From: Streptomyces sp. NBC_00353
Lineage (GTDB): Bacteria > Actinomycetota > Actinomycetes > Streptomycetales > Streptomycetaceae
Reading direction: 5' to 3'
Length of the DNA stretch: 64,000 bases
NCBI RefSeq assembly: GCF_036108815.1
Contig: NZ_CP107985.1
Span: 6,197,501 to 6,261,500 of the forward strand
Made by a program: the position numbers and the translations under genes
In this document: positions 19,606-28,500 of the stretch, one piece after another
How positions within the stretch are numbered: position 1 is the first letter of the stretch
Layout of the letters: every line of letters starts with the position of its first letter
The notes under the pieces: generated by a model
Seen by the model: only the letters and a program-made list of their open reading frames with translations
Told to the model about the DNA's origin: nothing
Database searches by the model: none

Positions 19606-22431
19606 GTGTCCGTCTTCAACAAGCTCATGCGTGCAGGCGAAGGCAAGATCCTGCGCAAACTGCACCGCATCGCGGACCAGGTCAGCTCCATCGAAGAGGA
19701 CTTCGTCAACCTCTCCGACGCCGAGCTGCGGGCGCTCACCGACGAGTACAAGGAACGGTACGCGGACGGCGAGAGCCTGGACGACCTGCTTCCCGAGGCA
19801 TTCGCAACGGTCCGAGAGGCCGCGAAGCGTGTCCTCGGACAGCGCCATTACGACGTCCAGATGATGGGCGGCGCGGCCCTGCACCTCGGCTACGTGGCCG
19901 AGATGAAGACCGGTGAGGGCAAGACCCTCGTCGGCACCCTGCCCGCGTATCTCAACGCGCTCTCCGGCAAGGGCGTGCACCTGATCACGGTCAATGACTA
20001 TCTGGCCGAGCGAGACTCCGAAATGATGGGCCGGGTCCACAAGTTCCTGGGCCTGACCGTCGGCTGCATCCTGGCCAACATGACGCCGGCCCAGCGTCGC
20101 GAGCAGTACGCCTGCGACATCACGTACGGCACGAACAACGAGTTCGGCTTCGACTACCTCCGCGACAACATGGCGTGGTCCGCGGACGAGCTAGTCCAGC
20201 GCGGCCACAACTTCGCCGTGGTCGACGAGGTCGACTCGATCCTCGTCGACGAGGCCCGTACGCCGCTGATCATCTCCGGCCCGGCCGACCAGGCCACCAA
20301 GTGGTACGGCGACTTCGCCAAGCTGGTCACGCGTCTGACCAAGGGCGAGGCCGGCAACCCGCTCAAGGGCATCGAGGAGACCGGCGACTACGAGGTCGAC
20401 GAGAAGAAGCGGACCGTCGCCATCCATGAGCCCGGTGTCGCGAAGGTCGAGGACTGGCTCGGCATCGAGAACCTCTACGAGTCGGTGAACACCCCCCTCG
20501 TCGGGTACCTCAACAACGCCATCAAGGCCAAGGAGCTCTTCAAGAAGGACAAGGACTACGTCGTCATCGACGGCGAAGTCATGATCGTCGACGAGCACAC
20601 CGGCCGTATCCTCGCCGGCCGCCGCTACAACGAGGGCATGCACCAGGCGATCGAGGCGAAGGAAGGGGTGGACATCAAGGACGAGAACCAGACTCTCGCC
20701 ACGATCACCCTGCAGAACTTCTTCCGCCTCTACGGCAAGCTCTCCGGCATGACCGGTACGGCGATGACCGAGGCCGCCGAGTTCCACCAGATCTACAAGC
20801 TGGGCGTCGTGCCGATCCCGACGAACCGCCCGATGGTCCGCCAGGACCAGTCCGACCTGATCTACCGCACCGAGGTCGCGAAGTTCGCCGCGGTCGTCGA
20901 CGACATCGCCGAGAAGCACGAGAAGGGCCAGCCGATCCTGGTCGGCACCACCTCGGTCGAGAAGTCCGAGTACCTCTCGCAGCAGCTCTCCAAGCGCGGT
21001 GTGCAGCACGAGGTCCTCAACGCCAAGCAGCACGACCGTGAGGCGACGATCGTCGCCCAGGCCGGCCGCAAGGGCGCGGTCACGGTCGCGACGAACATGG
21101 CCGGCCGCGGCACGGACATCAAGCTCGGCGGCAACCCCGACGACCTCGCCGAGGCGGAGCTGCGCCAGCGCGGTCTCGACCCCGTCGAGCACGTCGAGGA
21201 GTGGGCGGCCGCGTTGCCCGCAGCCCTGGCGAGGGCCGAGCAGGCCGTGAAGGCGGAATTCGAAGAGGTCAAGGAGCTCGGCGGGCTGTACGTGCTCGGT
21301 ACCGAGCGGCACGAGTCGCGGCGTATCGACAACCAGCTGCGCGGTCGTTCCGGCCGTCAGGGCGACCCGGGCGAGTCCCGCTTCTACCTGTCGCTGGGTG
21401 ACGACCTGATGCGGCTGTTCAAGGCTCAGATGGTCGAGCGCGTCATGTCGATGGCGAATGTGCCGGACGACGTGCCGATCGAGAACAAGATGGTGACGCG
21501 GGCCATCGCGTCCGCGCAGTCGCAGGTCGAGCAGCAGAACTTCGAGACGCGTAAGAACGTCCTGAAGTACGACGAGGTGCTCAACCGGCAGCGTGAGGTC
21601 ATCTACGGCGAGCGCCGTCGCGTCCTGGAGGGCGAGGACCTGCAGGAGCAGATCCGCCACTTCATGGACGACACCATCGACGACTACATCCGGCAGGAGA
21701 CTGCCGAGGGCTTCGCCGAGGAGTGGGACCTCGACCGGCTGTGGGGTGCGTTCAAGCAGCTCTACCCGCTGAAGGTCACCGTCGACGAGCTGGAGGACGC
21801 GGCCGGGGACCGGGCCGGGATCACCGCCGAGTTCATCGGCGAGTCCATCAAGGACGACATCCACGAGCAGTACGACGAGCGTGAGAAGCAGCTCGGCTCG
21901 GACATCATGCGTGAGCTGGAGCGGCGTGTGGTGCTGTCCGTCCTGGACCGCAAGTGGCGTGAGCACCTCTACGAGATGGACTACCTCCAGGAGGGCATCG
22001 GCCTGCGGGCCATGGCGCAGAAGGACCCGCTGGTCGAGTACCAGCGCGAGGGCTTCGACATGTTCAACGCCATGATGGAGGGCATCAAGGAGGAGTCCGT
22101 CGGCTACCTGTTCAACCTGGAGGTCCAGGTCGAGCAGCAGGTCGAGGAGGTTCCGGTGCAGGATGCGGCCGAGCGGCCGTCGCTGTCCAAGGAGGACGCC
22201 GCGGTTCCGGCCGGGGCGCGTCCGGAGATCCGTGCCAAGGGGCTGGACGCTCCGCAGCGTCCCGACCGGCTGCACTTCTCCGCTCCCACGGTGGACGGGG
22301 AGGGAGGCATCGTCGAGGGCGACTTCTCCAACGGTGACGGTGGAGCGGTGTCGGAGTCGGACGGGCTGACCCGGGCGGAGCGGCGCAGGGCGCAGAAGAG
22401 CGGTGGTGGCGGGCGGCGCCGCAAGAAGTAG
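19606..22431 (+). CDS. secA: Preprotein translocase ATPase SecA
   Basis: The GTG start has AGGAGACC upstream. The 941-residue motor of the Sec pathway has Walker A GEGKT (about 103-107), the DEVDSILVDEARTPLIISG segment, preprotein-binding and helical scaffold domains (YGERRRVLEGEDLQEQI, REHLYEMDYLQEGIGLRAMAQKDPLVEYQREG). The C-terminus is short and basic (RRAQKSGGGGRRRKK) and lacks the CxCxSxxxxHC zinc motif of proteobacterial SecA, as is normal for actinobacteria. It acts at the inner face of the membrane with SecYEG. Confidence 0.98.
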   Translation: MSVFNKLMRAGEGKILRKLHRIADQVSSIEEDFVNLSDAELRALTDEYKERYADGESLDDLLPEAFATVREAAKRVLGQRHYDVQMMGGAALHLGYVAEMKTGEGKTLVGTLPAYLNALSGKGVHLITVNDYLAERDSEMMGRVHKFLGLTVGCILANMTPAQRREQYACDITYGTNNEFGFDYLRDNMAWSADELVQRGHNFAVVDEVDSILVDEARTPLIISGPADQATKWYGDFAKLVTRLTKGEAGNPLKGIEETGDYEVDEKKRTVAIHEPGVAKVEDWLGIENLYESVNTPLVGYLNNAIKAKELFKKDKDYVVIDGEVMIVDEHTGRILAGRRYNEGMHQAIEAKEGVDIKDENQTLATITLQNFFRLYGKLSGMTGTAMTEAAEFHQIYKLGVVPIPTNRPMVRQDQSDLIYRTEVAKFAAVVDDIAEKHEKGQPILVGTTSVEKSEYLSQQLSKRGVQHEVLNAKQHDREATIVAQAGRKGAVTVATNMAGRGTDIKLGGNPDDLAEAELRQRGLDPVEHVEEWAAALPAALARAEQAVKAEFEEVKELGGLYVLGTERHESRRIDNQLRGRSGRQGDPGESRFYLSLGDDLMRLFKAQMVERVMSMANVPDDVPIENKMVTRAIASAQSQVEQQNFETRKNVLKYDEVLNRQREVIYGERRRVLEGEDLQEQIRHFMDDTIDDYIRQETAEGFAEEWDLDRLWGAFKQLYPLKVTVDELEDAAGDRAGITAEFIGESIKDDIHEQYDEREKQLGSDIMRELERRVVLSVLDRKWREHLYEMDYLQEGIGLRAMAQKDPLVEYQREGFDMFNAMMEGIKEESVGYLFNLEVQVEQQVEEVPVQDAAERPSLSKEDAAVPAGARPEIRAKGLDAPQRPDRLHFSAPTVDGEGGIVEGDFSNGDGGAVSESDGLTRAERRRAQKSGGGGRRRKK

Positions 22432-22485
22432 TTTGCGGTTGCTGTGGAGCCTGCGGCTCTTCGGCGTGCGCTTGTGTTGCAGGGC

Positions 22486-22523
22486 GGCTGGGGCCGGGCA
22501 CCGAGGGGTGTCCGGCCCCAGCC
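22486..22523 (+). terminator. secA terminator hairpin
   Basis: A 17-bp stem between 22486-22502 and 22507-22523 (GGCTGGGGCCGG.../...CCGGCCCCAGCC), one G-T wobble, 4-base loop, 54 bases after the secA stop. Confidence 0.8.
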
Positions 22524-22570
22524 GTGTGTGGGGCGGGACGGGGGGCGCCGGGACACCCGGTGGACGCTTC

Positions 22571-22590
22571 GTCCTCGATCGCCGGGTGGG
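22571..22590. repeat. Dispersed intergenic element, copy 1
   Basis: GTCCTCGATCGCCGGGTGGG matches three other intergenic sites in this window (near 30650, 40701 and 49418), which share the core CGTCCGGCGATCGAGGAC read on one strand or the other. It lies between the convergent secA and Rv3235-like genes. Confidence 0.7.
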
Positions 22591-22610
22591 CCCGGGGCGG
22601 CGGACGGGTT

Positions 22611-23030
22611 TCATCTGGTGGGTGGGGTGGGGGTGCCGAGTTCCACTGCGGCGCAGCGCCAGCGGAGGTCCGGGCCCTGTTCCAGGCGGAAGGCCATTGC
22701 TCGTACCTGTTCGCCCGCCGCGATGCTCGCGCAGGCCTCCACCACGCCCGGGGCGGGCTGCGCACCGTGGCACTGGCGCACCACCGGGCGGGCGCCGCGG
22801 GCCCTCAGCGGGGTGGTCGGGGCCAGTTCGGCGAGCTGGTCGTACGCCTCGCCGATCGTGTGACCCAGCATCCAGTGCACCGGGCGCTGGCCGCTGAGGA
22901 CCGCCAGGAGACGCTCCGCGAACCAGTGGTGCGGGCGCAGCATCCGCTGAGGTGTCCGGCGCTGCGGCGGTACCGTCTCGGGCCTGCGCCGGTCGTGGCG
23001 TCCGGCGGGCCGGGTCCTGTTCACGCTCAT
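22611..23030 (-). CDS. Rv3235-family small protein
   Basis: The 139-residue basic protein has an Arg/Pro-rich N-terminus. A conserved core (about 30-135) follows: FAERLLAVLSGQRPVHWMLGHTIGEAYDQLAELAP and VVEACASIAAGEQVRAMAFRLEQGPDLRWRCAAVELG. It matches the actinobacterial Rv3235 family, also found near secA in mycobacteria. The function is unknown; no membrane segment, signal peptide or catalytic motif is seen. The start is at ATG 23030; the ribosome-binding site is weak. Confidence 0.85.
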   Translation of the reverse strand: MSVNRTRPAGRHDRRRPETVPPQRRTPQRMLRPHHWFAERLLAVLSGQRPVHWMLGHTIGEAYDQLAELAPTTPLRARGARPVVRQCHGAQPAPGVVEACASIAAGEQVRAMAFRLEQGPDLRWRCAAVELGTPTPPTR

Positions 23031-23317
23031 CGTTGATCGCCCCCGTGATCCGAGCCCGGCTCATACCGGGCGGTAACTTCTGCTGTGGATCTTCTACGGG
23101 GGCGGCGGACACGACCGCAAGCGCCGAGGGGCTGCGTGGTGCGGTGCGTGAAGTTCACCTATCCGGGTGGCGGACCCGGTGCCGCAAGGCTCTGGGAGGG
23201 CGTGGAGAGGGTGACAGGCGGTTGCCGGGTGGACGGGTCGGGGCCCGTACTCGTAACCCCGAAGGGGGGGACGCGCACGTATCCTGAGGGCGTCTCCGAC
23301 TACGAAAGCGGCCAGCC

Positions 23318-23824
23318 ATGCGCGTGTACGTCCCCCTGACCCTCTCCGGTCTCGCAGCGGCGCACCGGGCGGGCGAAATCGGCCCCGGTCCGCTGACCGC
23401 GTACGCGGTGACTCCCGCGCTGCGTGAGTGGTACGTCTCCGACGACATCGAGGAGCTGGAGTACGCGGCACTGAACCGGGCCGCGGCCGCCTCGCTGCGC
23501 CTGATCGCCGGGGACCCCGGTGCGGTGCGCAGGAGGGTGGTCGTCGCCGTCGACGTGCCGGACGGGCAGGCCGTCGCCGACCCCGACCACAGCCTGGACC
23601 CCTCCTCGCTCGGCGAGGTGCGCATCGCTTCCGCGGTGGCGCTGGCGAAGGCGGCCGCGGTGCATGTCGACGCGGACGACGCGGAGAAGGACGTGGCGGC
23701 GGCCGCGTCGGTGCTCGGCGCCGCGGACCTCGGCGACGACGACGCGCAGTTCGTCGTGGACGGCGCGGAGGACCATGAGCTGCTCTGGTTCGGGGTGCAG
23801 GAGATTCCCAACCTGATCGGCTGA
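23318..23824 (+). CDS. DUF6912 family protein
   Basis: The 168-residue acidic protein starts MRVYVPLTLSGLAAAHRAGEI and contains TAYAVTPALREWY and YAALNRAAAASLRLI, a pattern I recognise as the actinobacterial DUF6912 family. It is rich in Ala, Asp and Glu with no membrane segment. The function is unknown. The 287-base gap upstream holds divergent promoters; TATCCT at 23279-23284 is a possible -10 box. A HAD gene follows 68 bases downstream. Confidence 0.83.
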   Translation: MRVYVPLTLSGLAAAHRAGEIGPGPLTAYAVTPALREWYVSDDIEELEYAALNRAAAASLRLIAGDPGAVRRRVVVAVDVPDGQAVADPDHSLDPSSLGEVRIASAVALAKAAAVHVDADDAEKDVAAAASVLGAADLGDDDAQFVVDGAEDHELLWFGVQEIPNLIG

Positions 23825-23892
23825 CGGGCGCAGGCCGAGCGCGCGGACGAGGGCGCGGACTCGTTGTCGTACCCGGCGGGTATTTTCATTCC

Positions 23893-24564
23893 ATGGGGAC
23901 GAACGGGAAGCACCGCATGCATCTGGTCTGGGACTGGAACGGCACACTGCTCGACGACAACGCAGCGGTCATCGGTGCGACGAACGCCGCTTTCGCCGAG
24001 GTCGGCCTGGAGCCGATCACGCTTGAGCAGTACCGCGAGATGTACTGCATCCCCATCCCGCGCTTCTACGAGCGGCTGATGGGACGGCTGCCCACCGAGG
24101 CGGAGTGGGAGCGGATGGACGGGATCTTCCACCGGTACTACATGGAGCAGCGGGTCGTCTGCGGTCTCACCGCGGGTGCCGAGGAGCTGCTCGCCCAGTG
24201 GCAGCTGGCCGGCCGTAGTCAGTCGCTGCTGAGCATGTACGTCCACGAGCAGCTGGTTCCGGTGGTGCGGGGGTACGGAATCGAGCGGCACTTCACCCGG
24301 GTCGACGGCCGCACCGGGCCGTCCGGCGGCAGCAAGGCGCAGCACATGGAGCGGCACCTCGCCGCGTTGGGCGGGGTGTCTCCCGATTGCACGGTGGTGA
24401 TCGGTGACGCGGTGGACGACGCGGTGGCCGCGGCGCATGTCGGCGCACGCGCGGTGCTCTACACCGGGGGGTCGCACAGCCGGAGCAGCCTGGAGGAGGC
24501 CGGGGTGCCGGTGGTGGACAGCCTGGGCGAGGCTGTGGCGCTCGCCGAGCAGATGGCCGGCTGA
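23893..24564 (+). CDS. HAD-superfamily hydrolase with a DxN first motif
   Basis: The 223-residue protein has HAD motif I as VWDWNGTLLDD (nucleophile Asp14, with Asn16 where most phosphatases have a second Asp). A helical cap follows (about 25-90), then motif II LLSMYVHEQ, a Lys in GGSKAQHMERHL and motif IV VVIGDAVDDAVAAAHVG. The overall layout is that of phosphoglycolate-phosphatase/beta-phosphoglucomutase-like HADs. The substrate is unknown. TATTTT ends 6 bases before the ATG with no Shine-Dalgarno, so a leaderless message is possible; an in-frame ATG at 23917 is an alternative start. Confidence 0.87.
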   Translation: MGTNGKHRMHLVWDWNGTLLDDNAAVIGATNAAFAEVGLEPITLEQYREMYCIPIPRFYERLMGRLPTEAEWERMDGIFHRYYMEQRVVCGLTAGAEELLAQWQLAGRSQSLLSMYVHEQLVPVVRGYGIERHFTRVDGRTGPSGGSKAQHMERHLAALGGVSPDCTVVIGDAVDDAVAAAHVGARAVLYTGGSHSRSSLEEAGVPVVDSLGEAVALAEQMAG

Positions 24565-24625
24565 GGGGGCGGGACCGCCGGGCCGGAGATGACCCGAAAA
24601 GGCCCGGAATGATCCGAGAGAGGGC

Positions 24626-25192
24626 TTAGAACGCCGGGGCCGTGGTGCGCAGGACCTTCAGGAATTCGCGCATCCAGGCCGAGTGGTCCGGCCAGGCGCG
24701 GGACGAGATCAGGGTGCCGTCGACGACCGCTTCGTGGTCCTCGAAGCTGGCGCCCGCCGCCTGCATGTCGAGTTCCAGCGCGGGGTAGGCCGTGACGCGG
24801 CGGCCGCCCAGCTCGCCGATCGCCGCCGTCAGCAGGGGGCCGTGGCAGATCTGGGCCACCGGCTTGTCCGTGTCGAAGAAGGCCTTGAGGATCTTGCGGA
24901 GCTCGGCGTCGTTGCGCAGGTACTCGGGGGCGCGTCCGCCGGGGATGACCACGGCGACGTAGTCACCGGCGTCCACCTCGGAGAACGCCAGGTCGGCCGG
25001 CCAGGTGTAGCCGGGCTTCTCGGTGTACGTGTCGAAGCCGGGCTCGAAGTCGTGGATCACGAAGCGGAGCGTCTTGCGGGCGGGGGCCGCGATATGGACG
25101 TCGTACCCCTCCTCGCGCAGCCGCTGGTAGGGGTAGAGGACCTCCAGGGACTCGGCGGCGTCGCCGGTGACGATCAGGACCTTCGGTGCCAT
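24626..25192 (-). CDS. DJ-1/PfpI family protein (class I glutamine amidotransferase-like)
   Basis: The 188-residue protein starts at the ATG with GAGGGGAG 8 bases upstream. Motifs: KVLIVTGDAAESLEVLYPYQRL at the N-terminus, the VVIPGGRAPEYLR strand-loop and the nucleophile elbow AQICHGPLL with the conserved Cys followed by His. These place it in the DJ-1/PfpI superfamily, whose members act as proteases, glyoxalases, deglycases or chaperones. Which applies here cannot be told from sequence. It converges on the HAD gene. Confidence 0.88.
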   Translation of the reverse strand: MAPKVLIVTGDAAESLEVLYPYQRLREEGYDVHIAAPARKTLRFVIHDFEPGFDTYTEKPGYTWPADLAFSEVDAGDYVAVVIPGGRAPEYLRNDAELRKILKAFFDTDKPVAQICHGPLLTAAIGELGGRRVTAYPALELDMQAAGASFEDHEAVVDGTLISSRAWPDHSAWMREFLKVLRTTAPAF

Positions 25193-25573
25193 GGTGCGGC
25201 TCCCCTCGCGCGGACGTCTCCCATAAGCGTGCATCTGTCCGTCGCGCGCTGTCCAGAGTGTCAAAGTTCGGGACCATCTTTTGTACACATACGGCTCATG
25301 ACGGTTCCGGGTACGGGCGAGATAGCCTGGACCCCGTGATCAGCGCGATACGCCTCGGGGGCAGCGAAGCCCCCGGCCTGCGCCCGGAGTGCCAACGTGC
25401 CCGGGCGATGACTGATCCCTTCAGCCCGGACCCACTGCCAAAAATGGCCAATAAGGTCCCGGGCATCTCTCATAGCGGCATAGCGTCGTCTCAGACCGGA
25501 AACCCCGTGTCGTGGCGGTACGTCGCCTTTTTCACCTACGTCACGCAACGGCGCGCGACAGGAGCCAGAGGAC
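25193..25573 (+). other. 381-base intergenic region with a possible leaderless leader ORF of the glutamate dehydrogenase gene
   Basis: The region holds the DJ-1 gene's upstream sequence and then GATAGCCT (25321-25328), a plausible -10 box, followed 8 bases later by GTG at 25336. That GTG opens an in-frame reading frame of 99 codons (VISAIRLGGSEAPGLRPE...) that stops at 25635, about 60 bases inside the dehydrogenase gene. Third-position G/C is high over the first 25 codons and then drops. It may be a real small gene, a leader peptide or simply 5' untranslated sequence. GAGGAC next to ATG 25574 is the dehydrogenase ribosome-binding site. Confidence 0.35.
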
Positions 25574-28500
25574 ATGCAGACCAAGCTGGACGAAGCCAAG
25601 GCCGAGCTGCTCGCACGGGCCGCCAAGGTAGCTGACAACGGCCCGGGCGGTGGTGTCGGCGGCCCGGGCGGTACCACCCGGGTGCAGGTTGCAGGCACCG
25701 GGGCCGGGGGCACCGGGGCCGGGCAGGGCGAGCGTCCCGGCGAGGATGTGCTGCTCTCCTACCTCCAGCGCTACTACCTGCACACTGCTCCGGAGGACAT
25801 CGCGGGCCGCGACCCGGTCGATGTCTTCGGTGCGGCTTCCTCCCACTACCGGCTGGCGGAGAACCGCCCGCAGGGCACCGCGAACGTCCGGGTGCACACC
25901 CCGACCGTCGAGGAGAACGGCTGGATGTCCAGCCACTCCGTCGTCGAGGTCGTCACGGACGACATGCCCTTCCTGGTCGACTCCGTCACCAACGAGCTGT
26001 CCCGGCAGGGCCGCGGCATCCATGTCGTGATCCACCCGCAGATCGTCGTCCGCCGTGATGTCGCCGGCAAGCTCATCGAGGTCCTCGCCGAGGGCAACGG
26101 CCTCTCGGCGGCCCCGCAGGTCCGCAAGAACGCCGACGGGACCAAGGACACCAGGACCGCGCTGCCGCACGACGCGGTCGTGGAGTCCTGGATCCACGTC
26201 GAGATCGACCGCGAGACCGACCGCTCCGACCTCAAGCAGATCTCCGAGAACCTGCTCCGGGTGCTGTCCGACGTACGGGAGACCGTCGAGGACTGGGACA
26301 AGATGCGTGACGCCGCGCTGCGCATCGCCGACGAACTGCCCGGCGAGCCGCTCGACGCCCTCGCCGACGAAGAGGTGAACGAGGCGCGGGAGCTCCTGCG
26401 CTGGCTCGCCGCCGACCACTTCACCTTCCTGGGCTACCGCGAGTACGAGCTGAGGGAGACCGACGCACTGGCTGCCGTTCCCGGCACCGGCCTCGGCATC
26501 CTGCGCTCCGACCCGCACCACAGCGAGGACGAGGCGCACCCGGTCAGCCCGTCCTTCGACCGGCTGCCCGCCGACGCCCGCGCCAAGGCCCGTGAGCGCA
26601 AGCTGCTCATCCTGACCAAGGCGAACAGCCGGTCGACCGTGCACCGCCCCAGCTACCTCGACTACGTCGGGGTGAAGAAGTTCGACGCCGACGGCAACGT
26701 CATCGGTGAGCGCCGCTTCCTCGGACTGTTCTCGTCCGCCGCCTACACCGAGTCCGTGCGCCGGGTGCCCGTCATCCGCCGCAAGGTCGCCGAGGTGCTG
26801 GAGGGCGCGGGCTTCTCGCCCAACAGCCACGACGGCCGCGACCTGCTGCAGATCCTGGAGACGTACCCGCGCGACGAGCTCTTCCAGACGCCCGTCGACC
26901 AGCTGCGCTCCATCGTCACCTCCGTGCTCTACCTCCAGGAGCGGCGCCGGCTGCGGCTGTACCTGCGCCAGGACGAGTACGGGCGCTACTACTCCGCGAT
27001 CGTCTACCTGCCGCGCGACCGCTACACCACCGGTGTGCGGCTCCGGCTGATCGACATCCTGAAGGAGGAGCTCGGCGGCACCAGCGTCGACTTCACCGCC
27101 TGGAACACCGAGTCGATCCTGTCCCGGCTGCACTTCGTCGTCCGTGTCGCACCCGGCACCGAGCTGCCCGACCTCACCGACATCGAGGCCGACCGCATCG
27201 AGGCCCGTCTCGTCGAGGCCGCCCGCTCCTGGGCGGACGGCTTCCAGGAGGCGCTGAACGCCGAGTGCGGCGAGGAGCGTGCCGCCGAGCTGCTGCGGCA
27301 GTACGGTCACTCGTTCCCCGAGGGCTACAAGGCCGACCACTCGCCGCGCTCCGCCGTCGCCGACCTGGTCCACCTCGAAGCGCTCAAGCACGACGGGAAG
27401 GACTTCGCGCTGAGCCTGTACGAGCCGGTCGGCGCCGCCCCGGGCGAGCGCCGCTTCAAGATCTACCGGACCGGCGAGCAGGTCTCCCTCTCCGCCGTCC
27501 TCCCGGCGCTCCAGCGGCTCGGTGTCGAGGTCGTCGACGAGCGTCCGTACGAGCTGCGCTGCGCCGACCGCAAGAACGCCTGGATCTACGACTTCGGTCT
27601 GCGGATGCCGCAGGTCAACGGCAGTGGCAACTACCTCGCCGACGACGCCCGCGACCGCTTCCAGGACGCGTTCGCCGCGGTGTGGACCGGTGAGGCCGAG
27701 AACGACGGCTTCAACTCCCTGGTGCTCGGCGCCGGTCTGAACTGGCGGCAGGCGATGGTGCTGCGCGCCTACGCGAAGTACATGCGGCAGGCCGGATCGA
27801 CCTTCAGCCAGGACTACATGGAGGACACCCTCCGTAACAACGTCCACACCACCCGTCTGCTGGTCTCCCTCTTCGAGGCCCGGATGTCGCCCGGCCGTCA
27901 GAGCGCCGGCACCGAGCTGACCGACGGTCTCCTCGAAGAGCTCGACGGGGCGCTCGACCAGGTCGCCTCGCTCGACGAGGACCGGATCCTGCGGTCCTTC
28001 CTCACCGTCATCAAGGCCACCCTGCGCACCAACTTCTTCCAGCAGGCGAAGAGCGGCAAGCCGCACTCCTACGTCTCGATGAAGTTCGACCCGCAGGCCA
28101 TCCCGGACCTGCCGGCGCCCCGCCCGGCGTTCGAGATCTGGGTGTACTCGCCGCGCGTGGAGGGCGTCCACCTGCGCTTCGGCAAGGTCGCCCGGGGCGG
28201 GCTGCGCTGGTCGGACCGGCGGGAGGACTTCCGTACGGAGATCCTCGGCCTGGTCAAGGCACAGATGGTGAAGAACACGGTCATCGTGCCGGTCGGCGCC
28301 AAGGGCGGATTCGTCGCCAAGCAGCTGCCGGATCCGGCAGCCGACCGCGACGCCTGGCTGGCCGAGGGCATCGCCGCGTACCGGACGTTCATCTCGGCGC
28401 TGCTCGACATCACCGACAACCTGGTGGCCGGCGAGGTCGTGCCGCCCGTCGGTGTCGTCCGACACGACGAGGACGACACCTATCTCGTCGTCGCCGCGGA

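Noticed and set aside
20191..23112. 973-codon minus-strand frame opposite secA
   Set aside because: Antisense shadow; secA motifs are unambiguous on the plus strand.
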